The notes under the pieces are model-generated. The model did no database searches. It worked only from the letters and a program-made list of their open reading frames with translations, and was not told the DNA's origin. Made by a program: the position numbers and the translations under genes. Below, in pieces: positions 10,456-22,540 of a DNA stretch of 64,000 bases. Source of the DNA: Dysidea avara. Lineage: Eukaryota; Porifera; Demospongiae; Dictyoceratida; Dysideidae. The DNA lies in NCBI RefSeq assembly GCF_963678975.1, contig NC_089279.1, positions 30,160,160 to 30,224,159 on the forward strand, read 5' to 3'. Every line of letters begins with the position of its first letter. Position 1 is the first letter of the stretch.

Positions 10456-13400
10456 ACATTAGGTCAGTTGAACACTTAGTGCTGCATGCAGGGACTAGCT
10501 ATCATACCTTGTATGCATAAAGGACTGCCACATGTGTGTATGGAAATACAGCACCAGGGTGTGATGCACTAGGTGAAGCTGAGTGCTGTATTAGATCTCA
10601 CAAACCAATCATTAGTAGCCATATAGTGATCAGCTATCCAAACGTTCACAAGAAACCTTTTCCCGTAATTTTGCCGTTCAAAATGTTATGTTATTTCAAC
10701 TGATCATCCTTACATATGCATGGATGCCTGCATACACATGAGCATGTATATCTCCACTTGGGTGTTCTGTAAATGGCAAAAGTTTGGCGAATCAGCATGT
10801 GGAGCTGGTTGGTAAATAAAAGTTTGGCAAATTTACTGTATGGCCAGTATTGAACGGTATTTAAAATAGACTGGGAGAATAACGTTTGGCAAATTTCCTT
10901 TGTTTGCCACATTCGCCAAACTTAAATCATCACACCAAACTTTCATCGTTTACGGTAATAATTTCTATTAGATGAGAATACTGCAAGCAGTAGCAGTGAT
11001 AGTGAAGATGATCAGCAGACCTCACCAACATTTGAAGCAGACTGTTTTGAAGTAAGCTTGGACTCTACTCAGCCTTCACCGGTGACCTGTCCACCTACAG
11101 TGCCTTGCCTCCCTGAGCACAATGAGGTGCTCACAGCTAGTGAAAATGAATCATCTGCTGCTGAGTCAGGTTTATTTCAACCAGTTTTACGTTTAAATAA
11201 ATGGATTTCTGTTTTACTGATCAAAGTAAAAGTCAAGTACAAGCTAAGTGATAGTGTTCTTACAACATTACTCTCAATTCTACAATTGATTTTCACTTTG
11301 ATATCCCACCCATTACAATACTGCTTTCCAAAAACTGTACAGAATCTTTTTGCATGTGCAGGTGTAAACCAAGTTCCTGAGTTTAAACGATATGCTGTAT
11401 GTCCAGACTCCAGGTGCTGCAACCTATATGATTGTACATTGTTATCAGAAGCTACTAGCATACCAATCTGTGCACGGCAAGCTTATAATTCTCACTGCAC
11501 AGAACATCTTTGCTATGAAAAATTCCTATCTTTTGGGAAAAGCTGACTTGTTCCTTATAAAACCTTTATTTACTTATCACCTATTGTTTGGCTTAAAAAA
11601 TTTTATAGCACCAAAATATTTGAAGAGCTTCTCAACATTCAACAGAGGTATACATCAGACTGTGGAATCATAAATGATGTGTGGGATGGCAGAGTTTGGA
11701 AGTCATTTAATAGAGAAAGTAACCCTGGAGATTACTTTTTTAAGAATGCACATAATATTGCTTTTATTCTCAATGTTGATTGGTTTAAGCCCTTCAAGAA
11801 TTCTGAATATAAGGTTGGTGGGATTTATATGAACATTTTGAATTTGCCAAGGACAGAACGATACAAGACCAAGTGGACTATGTTGATTGGATTGATTCCT
11901 GGACCCAGTGAGCCTAAAGAAAACCTTAATTCTTTCCTGGAACCACTTGTTAATGACTTGACTGAATTGTGGGATGGTGTCCAAATACATATACATTCTG
12001 GTGCATCCGTAGTGGTAAGAGGAGCTCTCATTACAGTTTCATGTGACATACCAGCAGCATGAAAAGTTAGCCAGTTCCTTGGTCATAAGGCGAACAAAGG
12101 ATGCTCACGTTGTGAGTTTGAAGGTGAAAGGGAAAATCCACGGGATGTAACTAGCAGAATGAGTTACTTCACTGTGGTAGACATAGTGCCTCGGCTAAAT
12201 GATACTGTTAGGTTACAGGCTGTTGAATTTTTGGGTGCAACAAATGCAACTGAGGCGAAGAAAATACAAAAGAAAAATGGTGTTCAATGGAGTCAGTTGT
12301 TAAAATTGACTTACTTTGATATTGTCACAATGACAATGGTTGATCCAATGCACACAGTGTTTTTGGGGATGATAAGGCATGAAACAGATCTGATTTTTCA
12401 AGACCCCCTGTTTTATAAAGAGTCTCAAAGAGTGTTTAGCAGTAGACTAAAACGCTTACGTGTGCCATATGATGTTGGCAGATTGCCTAGTTCATTGGGA
12501 GAAAAGTTAGAATTTTCCAACTTGACAGCTGATCAGTGGAAGAACTTTGCTTTGATTTATGCTAAGCCTTGTTTATGGGACTTGTTGCCACCAGACTCAT
12601 ATGAGAGCATCTGTATGCTATGTGATATTGTCCAGCTTATTGTTCAGCCATCACTTACAGATGCAGATATTTCTAGACTTGATTATTTACTTAAATCTCA
12701 CCATCGGTACTTTGAAAACATTTATGGCAGATTTCAAGTTTCAGTAAATTACCACATGGCACTTCATATCCCATTGGGTGACCTGCAGTTCGATTCCTGG
12801 GGTTGGAGGGATTTTTTTCCTTACTTTGACCCCTTTTCTGTTACACCTTTTCAGCCATAAGTCACTAAGTCTAAGTCCTTGAAATTAGGTTAGGTAATCC
12901 TAAGACTGCAGCACATGTTGCTGCAGACCTTCAGTGTTGGTCACTGTAAAGCATTAATACAATACATGATAAGAGATTTTGGGCCCCCTCATGCATTTTG
13001 GTGCTTTAGTTTTGAAAGAATGAATGGTGTACTGTCTGGTCTTCCAAATAGCAATCACTATGTTGAATTGGAATTGTTTACCAAGTTTCTGCAAGACATT
13101 GATATTGAATCTGTGCTGCCACATGGCCCATTGGTAACTAGTTGGCCACACCTGGATGATATTCTGCCGGTTGCAAGGGAGATGTCATCTTCAGTAATAC
13201 ATCCTTCACTGTTAAATATCTGTGTGAAATCTATGTTTGCCACTTCTACACAGGACATGTATGACTTACAACTGTCCATTGATAAAGGAGACACAAATAT
13301 GTTTGGATTTGAATGGAAAGTTGAATATTTACCCCTTACTAGTTTGGATTTGCAAGTTACCAAAGACTTTTATCTCAAGTTACTCTGCTTCTATGAGCAC

Positions 13401-13829
13401 TTATATGAAGGAAATTCAATAACTGTCATACCACGTATAGATAAACATGCTCGTTGTTCAGTGAATGGTTTGTCACTCACTTCTGATCTTCACTCGTCAG
13501 ATCGTAGCAGCATAGTTAAGGCATACTTTGCTGTTGTTGATTCAGAGCCTGGGTATCCATATTTTGGAATTGTAAGATTCTTTTTCAAATCAAAGGTGAT
13601 AATAAAAGGAAACAGTTTTAATCCCACTGAAACCACAAAATCTCATGATTTGGCTTACGTACAATGGTTTCAGTTCTACATTGGCTCTGATGACCCTTTC
13701 TTTCAAATAACAGATGAATTTTATGATGGTGATGAAATTATAAGTCCTAGAAGACTTGTATCTAGATGTGTACTGCTCAAAGCATACAGTAACAGTCCTT
13801 ACAAGTTTGTTGTTGAATTACCAGCATGA

Positions 13830-14274
13830 TTGCTATTTATATTTATCACTTACTGAAGCATGCAATGGGGTGCATGGGTGATTCTGAGGGTCTATACCAG
13901 TGACTTGCACTGCCTATATTATATCTATAACTTGCTGGAGCTGAACTAATGTATAATGTGCATGTTGTTACAAAGTATTTTACAGTACACTAAAATTCAG
14001 TACACTATTTGATAGTCATTGCATCATTGTTTATAAAGTGAGAATACATGTGGAATTGCTTGCATCATTCATTTGTAATAATTCCGTGGTGAAATAATAC
14101 ATAGTATTTTACAGTGTATACCTCAGTACTATTTAATGACCTGTAAAATTGTTTGCACTATTTTACTATAGCATCTCTCAGTAGAATACCACACACAATT
14201 CTACTGATTGTTCCATAGAACAGAAAAATACTCTGCAAAACTTTGCATACTATTCCTCAGGAACTTTTGCTGTG
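13830..14274. other. 3' flank of the CACTA transposase, AT-rich
   Basis: No coding capacity is seen. Repeated TTTTACAG and TGTAAAAT-like blocks resemble the subterminal repeats on the left side. The outermost bases before the G-run (TTTTGCTGTGTAG) only loosely match the complement of the CACTA start near 6771. Confidence 0.35.
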
Positions 14275-14613
14275 TAGGCGGCGGAAAGGGGGGGGGGGGG
14301 GGGGGGCTTAGCCCCCCCTCAGAATGATATCACACCGAAATTATCTTTCTTGGAGTGGGGCTGAAAACCGTGATAAAGATCGAGATACTCTAATAAAGTA
14401 GTCAGTGTGTAGCAAGCTATGTAAGGATTTTTATGCAGTTTATCAGCTAGAAATGGTAGCTGGTAGCTGGTGAGGTGGAAAGCTCTTGTCAGTTGGTTAA
14501 TTGTGACCTTTTTTTTTTTTTTTTTTTTTTTTTTGGTCTCACCTTACCAAATTATAGAAATAAGTCTGGGTCAGCCCAGCCCCCCCTCATATCAACTACT
14601 TCCTCCGCCGCTG
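14275..14613. repeat. Degenerate hAT-like MITE with poly-G and poly-T runs
   Basis: The ends are GGCGGCGGAAAGG and the inverted CCTCCGCCGCTG. Inside are a run of about 20 G followed by CTTAGCCCCCC, a run of more than 20 T at about 14511-14534, and a copy of the dispersed motif at 14378-14405. Target duplication not resolved. Confidence 0.5.
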
Positions 14614-15149
14614 CACACACATGCATGCACATTATAAGCAATCATCAGTTTAGTCGGTGACTTGTGGCTTCCAGATGAATGGTTTTGTATAGACGAGCTG
14701 CAGGCTATAAAGGAACATGTACTTGTAAATTACAACAGAAATTGAAAAAAAAAAGAAACAAAAAAACAAACAGTTTATATCTCACACAATGCTCCTTAAC
14801 TGAGAAAGTTAAAGCACACAAACAGTTATTTCGAGTATCCCTTTGATGTGGTTAACACTCTAATTTATGAGGTATAAATGTGCCATGATTAAACTATGCA
14901 CACACAGACACAGACACACAGACACAGACACACAGACACACACTACATATACAGTATGGCTTTGAAGTGTACTAAGTGGAAGCAAATTTTGATGTTAGTG
15001 CAAGATAATATTGTGGTTAGTGACTAAATGGCTTCAAACCCTTTGGAATGTGTTGGTTTCAATCATTAGACATTTATTCCAACATATGCATAGCTTTAAA
15101 AACATCGCGTTCAAAAGTGATTGTATTATATGAATATTTTACACAGGTT
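14614..15149. other. Non-coding stretch with ACACAG microsatellite
   Basis: A CA-rich microsatellite with interspersed ACAGAC units occupies about 14897-14942. Nothing else recognised. Confidence 0.6.
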
Positions 15150-15575
15150 TATTTATTTATTTATTTATTTATTGATTAGCAAACACCCAACAGGGTTTTT
15201 ACGCTAATGTACAAGGTACGTACACATAAGTGCCTAGTTTAAGTTACAATAACATAAGTGCCTATAATTTAGGTTACAATAATGATTAGTACTAAGTTAC
15301 AATAAGTGCTAAGTTACAATAGGTGCTAGGTTACAACTAGTGCTAAATTACAGTAAGTGGTAAGTTACAATAAGTGCTAGAATTACAATGAATACTAAAT
15401 TACAGTGAGGGCTAAGTTACAATAAATACAATAAGTGCTAAGTTACAGTTACAAAGTAGGAGTAGTTGATTGTTTAAATGTTTCAAGATCAATGGTAGAT
15501 AGATTAGGGATACATAGATCGTTCCAATGGGGAATAGTTCTGGGTAGGAATGAATAGAGATACGTGAGGTTGTCT
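15150..15575 (-). repeat. LINE 3' fragment with an internal minisatellite in its UTR
   Basis: Read on the minus strand, it encodes NLTYLYSFLPRTIPHWNDLC followed by STIDLETFKQST, the extreme C-terminus of a LINE ORF2. It ends in an (ATAA)n tail at 15150-15175 next to a GATTAGC block shared with the LINE at 50161. Between coding end and tail, about 15225-15440, the UTR holds a roughly 17-bp tandem repeat (AAGTTACAATAAGTGCT). Confidence 0.7.
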
Positions 15576-17423
15576 ACACTAATGCACATGCACGACCAAA
15601 AAATGTACTAAATTTCTGGTAATGACAGATTCCTTCCCATACTTGGCATTGCCGTTCTAGGTCTATACCTGATTATAGAAATAAATCGATTTGCTACTGT
15701 GGATTTGGAACGGAGCTACTCTTTGCCGAAAATCGGCCCAAAATCACGTATTTTTGGATTCGGAGCAACCCAGCAATCAATAAAAGGAAAGTCCACAAAC
15801 CTTCACTATACAGCAATATAGTTTGGTTATTACTTCATGCACAGCGCAAGTTTCATATGGATCTGAGCCTTCCTTCCATCAAACTAAGCGGCATGAAATT
15901 TCTTCCTAGCGCGTGTGAGGCTAAATGGGAGGCGTGGCTGCAATAACCCCAAGTTTTAGCTTCTCCAGCAAGTTATTAAGCTTCAATATCATGTTGTGAT
16001 GACCTAATGGTATTAGTTTCCAACCAGAAATGGATCACGTGATTATTGATTGATTTTTCGTGTGCATTATAGCTATGCATGGTTAGCTATGTAGTCGTAT
16101 AATCCAGGAAAATCTCACTAGTATTTTTATCAACATCTGACTGTGAAACCACTGACGAAACTACTAGAATTAGGCACAGTAAAACTTGGGTCCTACCAAT
16201 AATGGCAGGGTTGTTTGCATGTAAGATCGAGATACTCTAATAGAACAGTCATATAAACAGTTGTGGTATTTTAACGGATTTGAAGCAGACACCTGACAAA
16301 GAGTATTGCATACTATATATATTTTTAGAGCCAACAAAATTCATTTACATCAGTGGTATATATAAAAGTTTAGTTAGTTTGTACTTAATTTCTTCTTTAA
16401 AGTAAGGGAGGCATGTCCTCAGTCTTATTTTTTTTACAGCAGGCTGCAGGCAGTTACTCTGTACTATATTATATATATGAGCCTTTAATAACAAACAAGA
16501 AATTTTAGGTTTTTTACCCATAGCTGAAGGGTATTACTTATTTTTGGTTTTATCGTGAGAAACCGCGCACCAAAGGCCTGTTGGATAACTGTTATACCAA
16601 CAGCCACAATGTACTGAGTGCTCTATAATATATATATATAACATGCACTTTGTATATAGAGCTGTTTATGCATGTGTATAGACATTCCTGAATTTATGTG
16701 AGGTTTATAAGTCATTTATGTACATGTACTTTAGAAATCACGTTTTAAGATTTAAGGTAATAAATCCATAGTGGGAAGACATAGGCCATTGAAATTGCAT
16801 GTTATACCGAGCATCACAAGTCCTTAAACTTATGACTCATAATAAAAAGGATATCTATAGTAAATATCTACATCTCACACATGCAATATGTACGTACCAT
16901 TTATATATACCATACACAGTCTATATATTTCAACATAAAATTGCATGCACATCCTACAAGCAAAACAGAAATCTAAAAGCTTGCAAAATTAATTAAATTA
17001 ATTAAAATAATAATAATAATAATTATATAGTTATGCTTTTTTACCATTAAAATTAAAATTATAATGTATTGTATTTATTACTGTGCAGAGCCTCCACCAG
17101 GGAGTATAATTAAGGCACAGGAATATTACAACTTTGTAGATATTTCTACCATTAAAATTTGACAGCAGTATACTAGAAAGGCCTATACAAATCGTTACAA
17201 TTATATTTTGAATGTACAAAACTTAGTTACAGTTTAGTATGAAGGTATAGCTAATTAATCAAAAGTGTGTGTTGTGCCATTTAGTAGTGCAAGGTGGCCA
17301 ATTCATAACAATATTTATTTTTGAAATGCCTCTGCAGCTATATCCCATACAAAAACAGCTTATAGCTGTAAAAAAGTGCGCGTCCAAGTAAAGCAGAGTT
17401 AACTGCGACAAACAGTAATGATA
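15576..17423. other. Unassigned AT-rich sequence
   Basis: No exon that I can support. One dispersed-motif copy is at 16224-16252. A segment at 17340-17423 (from about TATCCCATACAAAAACAGCT) is the inverted counterpart of 24995-25082, so it belongs to a dispersed element adjoining the palindromic-motif arrays in both places. Confidence 0.5.
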
Positions 17424-17788
17424 CACAGTAAAAACAAAGTAGTGAACGTCACTACTTTATGTAGTGACGTTCACTACTTTTAGATTCACTACAACGTAGT
17501 GAATTATCAAAGTAGTGAAGGTCACTACCAATGTAGTGACGTTCACTACATTTTAATTCACTACGTTGTAGTGAAATCATAATGTAGTGACGTTCACTAC
17601 AAAAAGTAGTGACGTTCACTACATTTTAATTCACTACGTTGTAGTGAAATCATACTGTAGTGACGTTCACTACAAAAAGTAGTGACCTTCACTACATTTT
17701 AATTCACTACATTGTAGTGAAATCATGATGTAGTGACGGTCACTACAAAAAGTAGTGACCTTCACTACATTATAAATTTTTACTACAC
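17424..17788. repeat. MITE made of AGTGACGTTCACT palindromic motifs (array 1)
   Basis: It begins CACAGTAAAAACAAAGTAGT and ends TTTTTACTAC. The interior is built from AGTGACGTTCACT and its complement, with AATTCACTACGTTGTAGTGA blocks, forming a higher-order unit of roughly 76 bp repeated three to four times. Two relatives are at 24272-24529 and 49020-49299. Confidence 0.75.
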
Positions 17789-17802
17789 ATCAATATAACA
17801 GC

Positions 17803-17872
17803 ATGTCAAGAACACTGTTACTGTCAAGAACACTGTTACTGTCAAGAACAATGTTACTGTCAGTAACATTTA
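17803..17872 (+). repeat. Short tandem repeat, ~19-bp unit
   Basis: About three and a half copies of GTCAAGAACACTGTTACT. A separate (TG)n microsatellite occurs at about 18118-18150. Confidence 0.8.
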
Positions 17873-18726
17873 ACATTGGTATATAAAGGACAGTTTCTGA
17901 GGTATCATAACAGACTATAAACCAAAATTGCAGGTTGATAGACTTCTTTAAATAAAATGTTTCCTCTGAAAAATGACAACCTCTTTATAACAGTATGGTC
18001 ACAAAGTGTCCACTAGAAGTATCATCTGCATATTTCACCACAACTATGTAAACTTGCTGTGTATTCACAGTAGTATAGGCTAAATGTAGCAAAACCAAAC
18101 AAAATATCCGATTGTAAATATGTGAGTGTGGGTGTGTGTGTGTGTGTATGTGATAACACTGGAAAACAGCAGTCATGTATTGTAGCCTCAGATTTTCTAT
18201 TGGTAGGGACTATACAGTACATTTGATAAATTTCTGATTTGAAGATTAAGATTCCCACCTGAAGCCATTTATTGATGTGAAAAGGATGCTTATAAGAAGA
18301 TACTATGAGTTTGCACATGAAAGATCACATGACAACCTTTAGAAATTTGCAGGGGATATGGTATGGGATGCTGCTGTCAATGCTAAGGAGCTAGGATTTA
18401 CTTCACAAAGGACTTTCATTCATTGATTAGGTTCAATATGTACTTCTGCAGGAACGTCAATGAAGTCTTTGCAGACATTCTACTAGGCTGTAGTAAGCCA
18501 AGTAAAAAAAGTTTTGACTACTTTTCTGGACATGGGGAAACTAGGCAAATCTGATGTCAAACTGTACTCATAAATTTTAGTATGTAAATGCTATAAATAC
18601 CTGCATTTATGAAACCACTAAACTTTCACATTCGTGTAATCAAAATGGTAAATGTAAAATATTATATAACATCAACTATACGTACTGTTAAGTTTAACAA
18701 TGGAAATATACGTATAATGTACATAC

Positions 18727-18788
18727 GTAACAAAAACACATCTTTGACCAGCTTCTGCATCTTTCATCCAGCAGTGGGCAGAATGAGT
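18727..18788 (-). CDS. Candidate exon with HCWMKD motif (partial gene)
   Basis: The minus strand has a tttacag acceptor and a GTTAC|gtatgt donor. The 62 bp encode THSAHCWMKDAEAGQRCVFV. A related exon lies 360 bp upstream in transcription at 19150-19230; both share HC-x-MKD, EAG and CVF while their nucleotide sequences and introns have diverged, which suggests selection on protein. The family is not recognised and no start or stop exon was found. Confidence 0.35.
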
Positions 18789-19149
18789 CTGTAAATGAAA
18801 AACAATATATCATGTACATGTATCTGGAAACATAGACATTTGTGAAATGTGCCTTGTTCTGTATTTATTAGGGATGAAAAAATTACTCGCTAAGGAAATT
18901 CACTCAGACAGTCTTTCTAGAATCCACTCAAACTAGCTCATTATGTCACACGACCATACAAATCCCCTTCTAGCCTGACTTAAAAAACTGTAAACTTCAC
19001 ACTAACGTATTTTAAGGAATATACAGGATTTTACGCTACATAGTATATACTACGTAAACAAACCACATATAGTCTAAAATCATAGTACCTTAACATCTAA
19101 GATAATAATGCTGAGTATCTGGTTATGTTTTTAAATGCAACATAGCCAC

Positions 19150-19230
19150 CCTGAAGACACATCCTTTGCCAGCTTCTTTCCAAGTTCCAACTTCTTTTTT
19201 ATCTTTCATCACGCAGTGGCCATTACAGAT
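19150..19230 (-). CDS. Candidate exon with HCVMKD motif (partial gene)
   Basis: The minus strand has an attgcag acceptor and encodes ICNGHCVMKDKKEVGTWKEA then GKGCVFR before a GG|gtggct donor. It matches the exon at 18727-18788 in HC-x-MKD, EAG and CVF. The cysteine spacing suggests a small disulphide-rich repeat of an extracellular protein, but I cannot name it. Confidence 0.35.
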
Positions 19231-21628
19231 CTGCAATAGAAAACAATACTTTAAACTGAAAAGATATAATGAAATAATTGCACATATTTTGTGACTTTGC
19301 GTATGTGATTGGCTGAGCAAAGACCGGTTATTTTCACCCATTCCTTGGATTCTATTTTATTGCTTCTCCGTTATCTATAGTAACAAAAGGAGTGGACAAA
19401 GAAGAAGACCATTCCAACAATGAAGTGACCATGGTAAACTTAATTTTTACCGCATCACCCATAACTCACATGGCTTCTGATGTATAAATATGAAATAAAG
19501 ATTGTCTTACTCCCATGAAAAGGCAAATCTGATGGTTTATATAGGTTTTATTGATTCGTGCTTTGTTTCAGTACATAAAAACTAAAACATGCATAATTTT
19601 TTATGTAGCATGCATATTTTTATACACAATACTTTTTTACTACAAAATAGAACCATACAAAAACAGCTGGTTTTCGCTCACTATTACAACTGTGACTCTG
19701 CTATATCTGATTACTAGAGATCCATTAGCTACAGTATTAAGTAACTCTTGATACCTCCAAGTTTACCCTTAAAGCTTCTGAGAAAGCTGGTACATGTCTC
19801 AGTGACACTATCATTTGGCAGTGTTTCATGTAGGGTTGGTGGTGAGAGTATTCATGGCAGCAGGCAATCACATATTATATGCATAATTCAATTATTTGTG
19901 AATGGTTATCGCTATCATACAGAAGCGATCATGGAATTGAATTGAATAAAAGCCGATGGCATATAACAGGTTTAGCATCATCCTGTTTCTTGCAGTATTG
20001 AAATGTTAAATATTTGCTCAGCACTTGCATTTACTGGAAGTGATACAATACAGACTGGAAATACGGCTGGTCAAGTATAAAAATAGGGGCAGATCCAGGG
20101 AGTTCAAAGGGTTCCATGGAACCTCATTCTGGAAATTCCCCATGCTAAATCCGCCATTGCTTTGGTTCCATTCCAAAAAGCCAAAATGCTCCAAATGGCT
20201 CTCTATAAATTCTCTCTTGAAAAGCACCCTAGTGATATGACTGGTTGACAGTCTCACAGTAAATAATGAAGGTGCAAGATACTCTAATAGAGCATACCAA
20301 TACTACAAGAACAATGGCTGGTCTCCGTAGTCAAGCGATGAATAGATGTTTGGTTCCCCTTTTACATTGGTCCCATCAGCAGCATATGGAGAATATAGTT
20401 ATTGTTTAAACAGAATGACTTCAGAATTTACTTCTGGGGGCCGCACAATGTAAGGATTCCACCCATACCCTACTAGAAAGAGTACTACCCTGGCAGCACC
20501 CACTCCTTCACAAAAAGAGGAAGGGTCTGGTCACTCTCACTATAGCATTACAAAGTTGCAACTATGGAAGATAATTAAACAATGAGATCACAATGGCAGC
20601 AAGAATGGCATGTTTAACAACCATATGAAGTAAGCATAGTTATAGGTTAAACAAACTCAACCAAAAAGCACAACCAAAAAAATAGTTTTTATATTGATTA
20701 GGCATCACGAGTACATCAGCTCCAACTACATGGCCCTCTACCTCCATCTTTTGTTCTTTTAAAGAACACCCTATTGTTGACTACAAGCAGCCATTACATC
20801 TTCACAAAACATATTACATAATTCCAAGAGCTATTATTAACTCTTGATAATTCTATAGTATCAATGCATGGTAACTTAAAAAAAAATTGTGAATACCAAC
20901 AACATAATCTGATTGGCACAGCCTGTTTTCTGTAACATGCTACTGATTTGAATACTAGAGTAACCGGACCAGGATGGGCACCGGCACATTACACAGTAAC
21001 TGAATTAAAATAACTTGACCAGAAATGAAAATCTTCCAGCACTTGCAAAGTCGAGGCTTCATATTCTTGGAATGGCATTACAAGACCAGTGAGCTCTTTA
21101 GGATGTCTTTGGAGTGAGCTCCATAAAAAAAGTTATCACAAAATGATCTCAGTAGTATTTCTGACCCTTTAAAGAACTCTTAGATAACAAGGGAAGAACA
21201 AAAATTTTGGTCTCAACAGTTATGGTTAATACATTTTTTACCTCTGAAAGAGGAAAACCTGCAAAAAATGGATAAAAATTCTGGGTCCCAAAATGTCCAA
21301 AATAGCACATGAATAAATAGTACATGAAATCAGTCAATAGTGAGGACAAACCTTTCCATAAATATTAATTGAGGTCTGGCTGACATTGACCACAGTTGCA
21401 GGTCGCACAATGGACTGGCAGCTAGTATCCTAATTAATGCCTGCACATCCACAAACTTTGGCACAGTCGCAATGTGTCATTGGGTTCAGAAAAGAAAAGA
21501 ATGCCATAAATTCATTTTCCAGGTCAGTAGTCTGGCCATGCAAGTATATATATATATATATTATAATAATAATAATAGTGAGAGACTATTGACCCCGGGC
21601 CATCAATAAATAATGTCAGTAGCATATA
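19231..21628. other. Unassigned sequence
   Basis: No supported exon. A degenerate GGGGCAGATCCAGG/AAATCCGCC pair near 20085-20160 may be an old hAT MITE. A partial dispersed motif is at 20275-20299. TA and AAT microsatellites are near 21550-21575. Confidence 0.5.
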
Positions 21629-22394
21629 GACCCTTTGCAGGTGAGCTGCTGCCATAGCAACATTCACCATTTTGGAGTACAACCTGATTTGCAACCCTGA
21701 TAGCCAGTGTTGGGCAAGTTACTTTGTAAAAGTAACTAGTTACATATTACTTGCAACTGAACTATTTAGTTACAGTTACATATTACTCATAAAATAAAGT
21801 AACTATAATAATATTACATATTATATTACTTTGTGTCCATAGCCTTAAGCTGTCACGTGTGAAATTACCACTTTATCACGTGACATGATTGCGTTGTTGG
21901 AAAACGTGCAAATCTTGGTTTTAAGTAAGAAGCTGGTGAATAAGCTTCATTCAGTAGGCTTCGTTACTTCGTTGTGGCTAGGCATTACTCAGAGGACAAT
22001 GAACGAGATTAGTAACTTCGTTACTTGTAGTAACAGTATTATGTAATATTACAGTAACTATATTACATAGGTAACGCGTTACATTTGTAAGCAAAGTAAC
22101 TTGAGTTATATTACTCGTTTTTATAACATATTTCGTTATATTACTTAGTTACCACAAAAGTAATAATATTACGTAACGCGTTACTAATGTAACGTGTTAC
22201 TCCCAACACTGCTGATAGCATAGGGGAGAGTGTACGTTTAACCTACATGGTCAACCTTTGCTGTGGAATGCAGGAGAAGCAGCCCTAGGTATTGTTTTAC
22301 TCTTATGAAAAGCAATGCTATCAGGTTTGCAAAACTGGTTGTACTCCAAGATGGCAGATGCTGCTATGGCAGCAGCTCACCTGCGAAGGGTCTA
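21629..22394. repeat. Foldback element hosting a nested hAT MITE
   Basis: Inverted arms of about 70-80 bp lie at 21629-21704 and 22312-22394 (outer ends ATAGACCCTTTGCAGGTGAG and its complement). The hAT MITE at 21705-22211 is inserted between them. Confidence 0.7.
21705..22211. mobile_element. hAT MITE of the GTAAC-rich family, copy 1
   Basis: Termini are CAGTGTTGGG and CCCAACACTG. A perfect 8-bp duplication, CTGATAGC, is at 21697-21704 and 22212-22219. The interior consists of many GTAAC/GTTAC blocks. The copy at 51057-51618 has the same structure. Confidence 0.92.
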
Positions 22395-22431
22395 TAGCCA
22401 TACCAGGGATGGCGATGACCAGGGTTAGAGC

Positions 22432-22540
22432 CCTGGTAATCAATCAAAGCACGGGTAATTTGTCAGTGTAAAGTGCTATTAGCCCTGGTAATCAATCAAA
22501 GCACCGGTAATTTGTCAGTGTAAAGTGCTATTAGCCCTGG
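22432..22540 (+). repeat. 52-bp direct duplication
   Basis: The block starting CCCTGGTAATCAATCAAAGC and ending GTAAAGTGCTATTAG occurs twice in tandem, followed by a partial third start. Nearby, about 22580-22620, lies a small palindrome (CATAGACAGTATATT with its complement). Confidence 0.85.

Larger units (their letters stand above)
9099..13829 (+). pseudogene. CACTA/EnSpm transposase (tnp2 / DUF4218 type), decayed
   Basis: Four exons can be followed with consistent phases: 9099-9228, 9348-9427, 9480-9549 and 10972-13829, about 1,045 codons. The N-terminus is cysteine-rich (RLYTCDCTLCKSKKKVSYST), followed by an acidic, serine-rich stretch and a second Cys cluster (YAVCPDSRCCNLYDC). The core shows NDVWDGRVW, SGASVVVRGALITVSCDIPA, FLGHKANKGCSRCEFEG and LTYFDIVTMTMVDPMHTVFL, characteristic of Transposase_21 (tnp2) proteins. 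GPPHAFWCFSFERMNG marks the DUF4218 region. In-frame TGA codons occur at 11544-11546 and 12060-12062, and about 150-180 bp around 12770-12950 do not fit the family and contain a TAA (insertion or unspliced intron). The frame is otherwise intact, implying recent loss of function. Confidence 0.85.

Noticed and set aside
12780-12815. tRNA-like B box (GCAGTTCGATTCCTGG) in the anomalous block of the transposase
   Set aside because: No A box at the right distance and no 3' tail or target duplication, so a SINE or tRNA gene is not supported.
6771-14275. Exact boundaries for the CACTA element
   Set aside because: The left CACTATAACAAG start and the right TTTTGCTGTGTAG end pair only loosely and no 2-3-bp target duplication is evident, so ends are given as tentative only.
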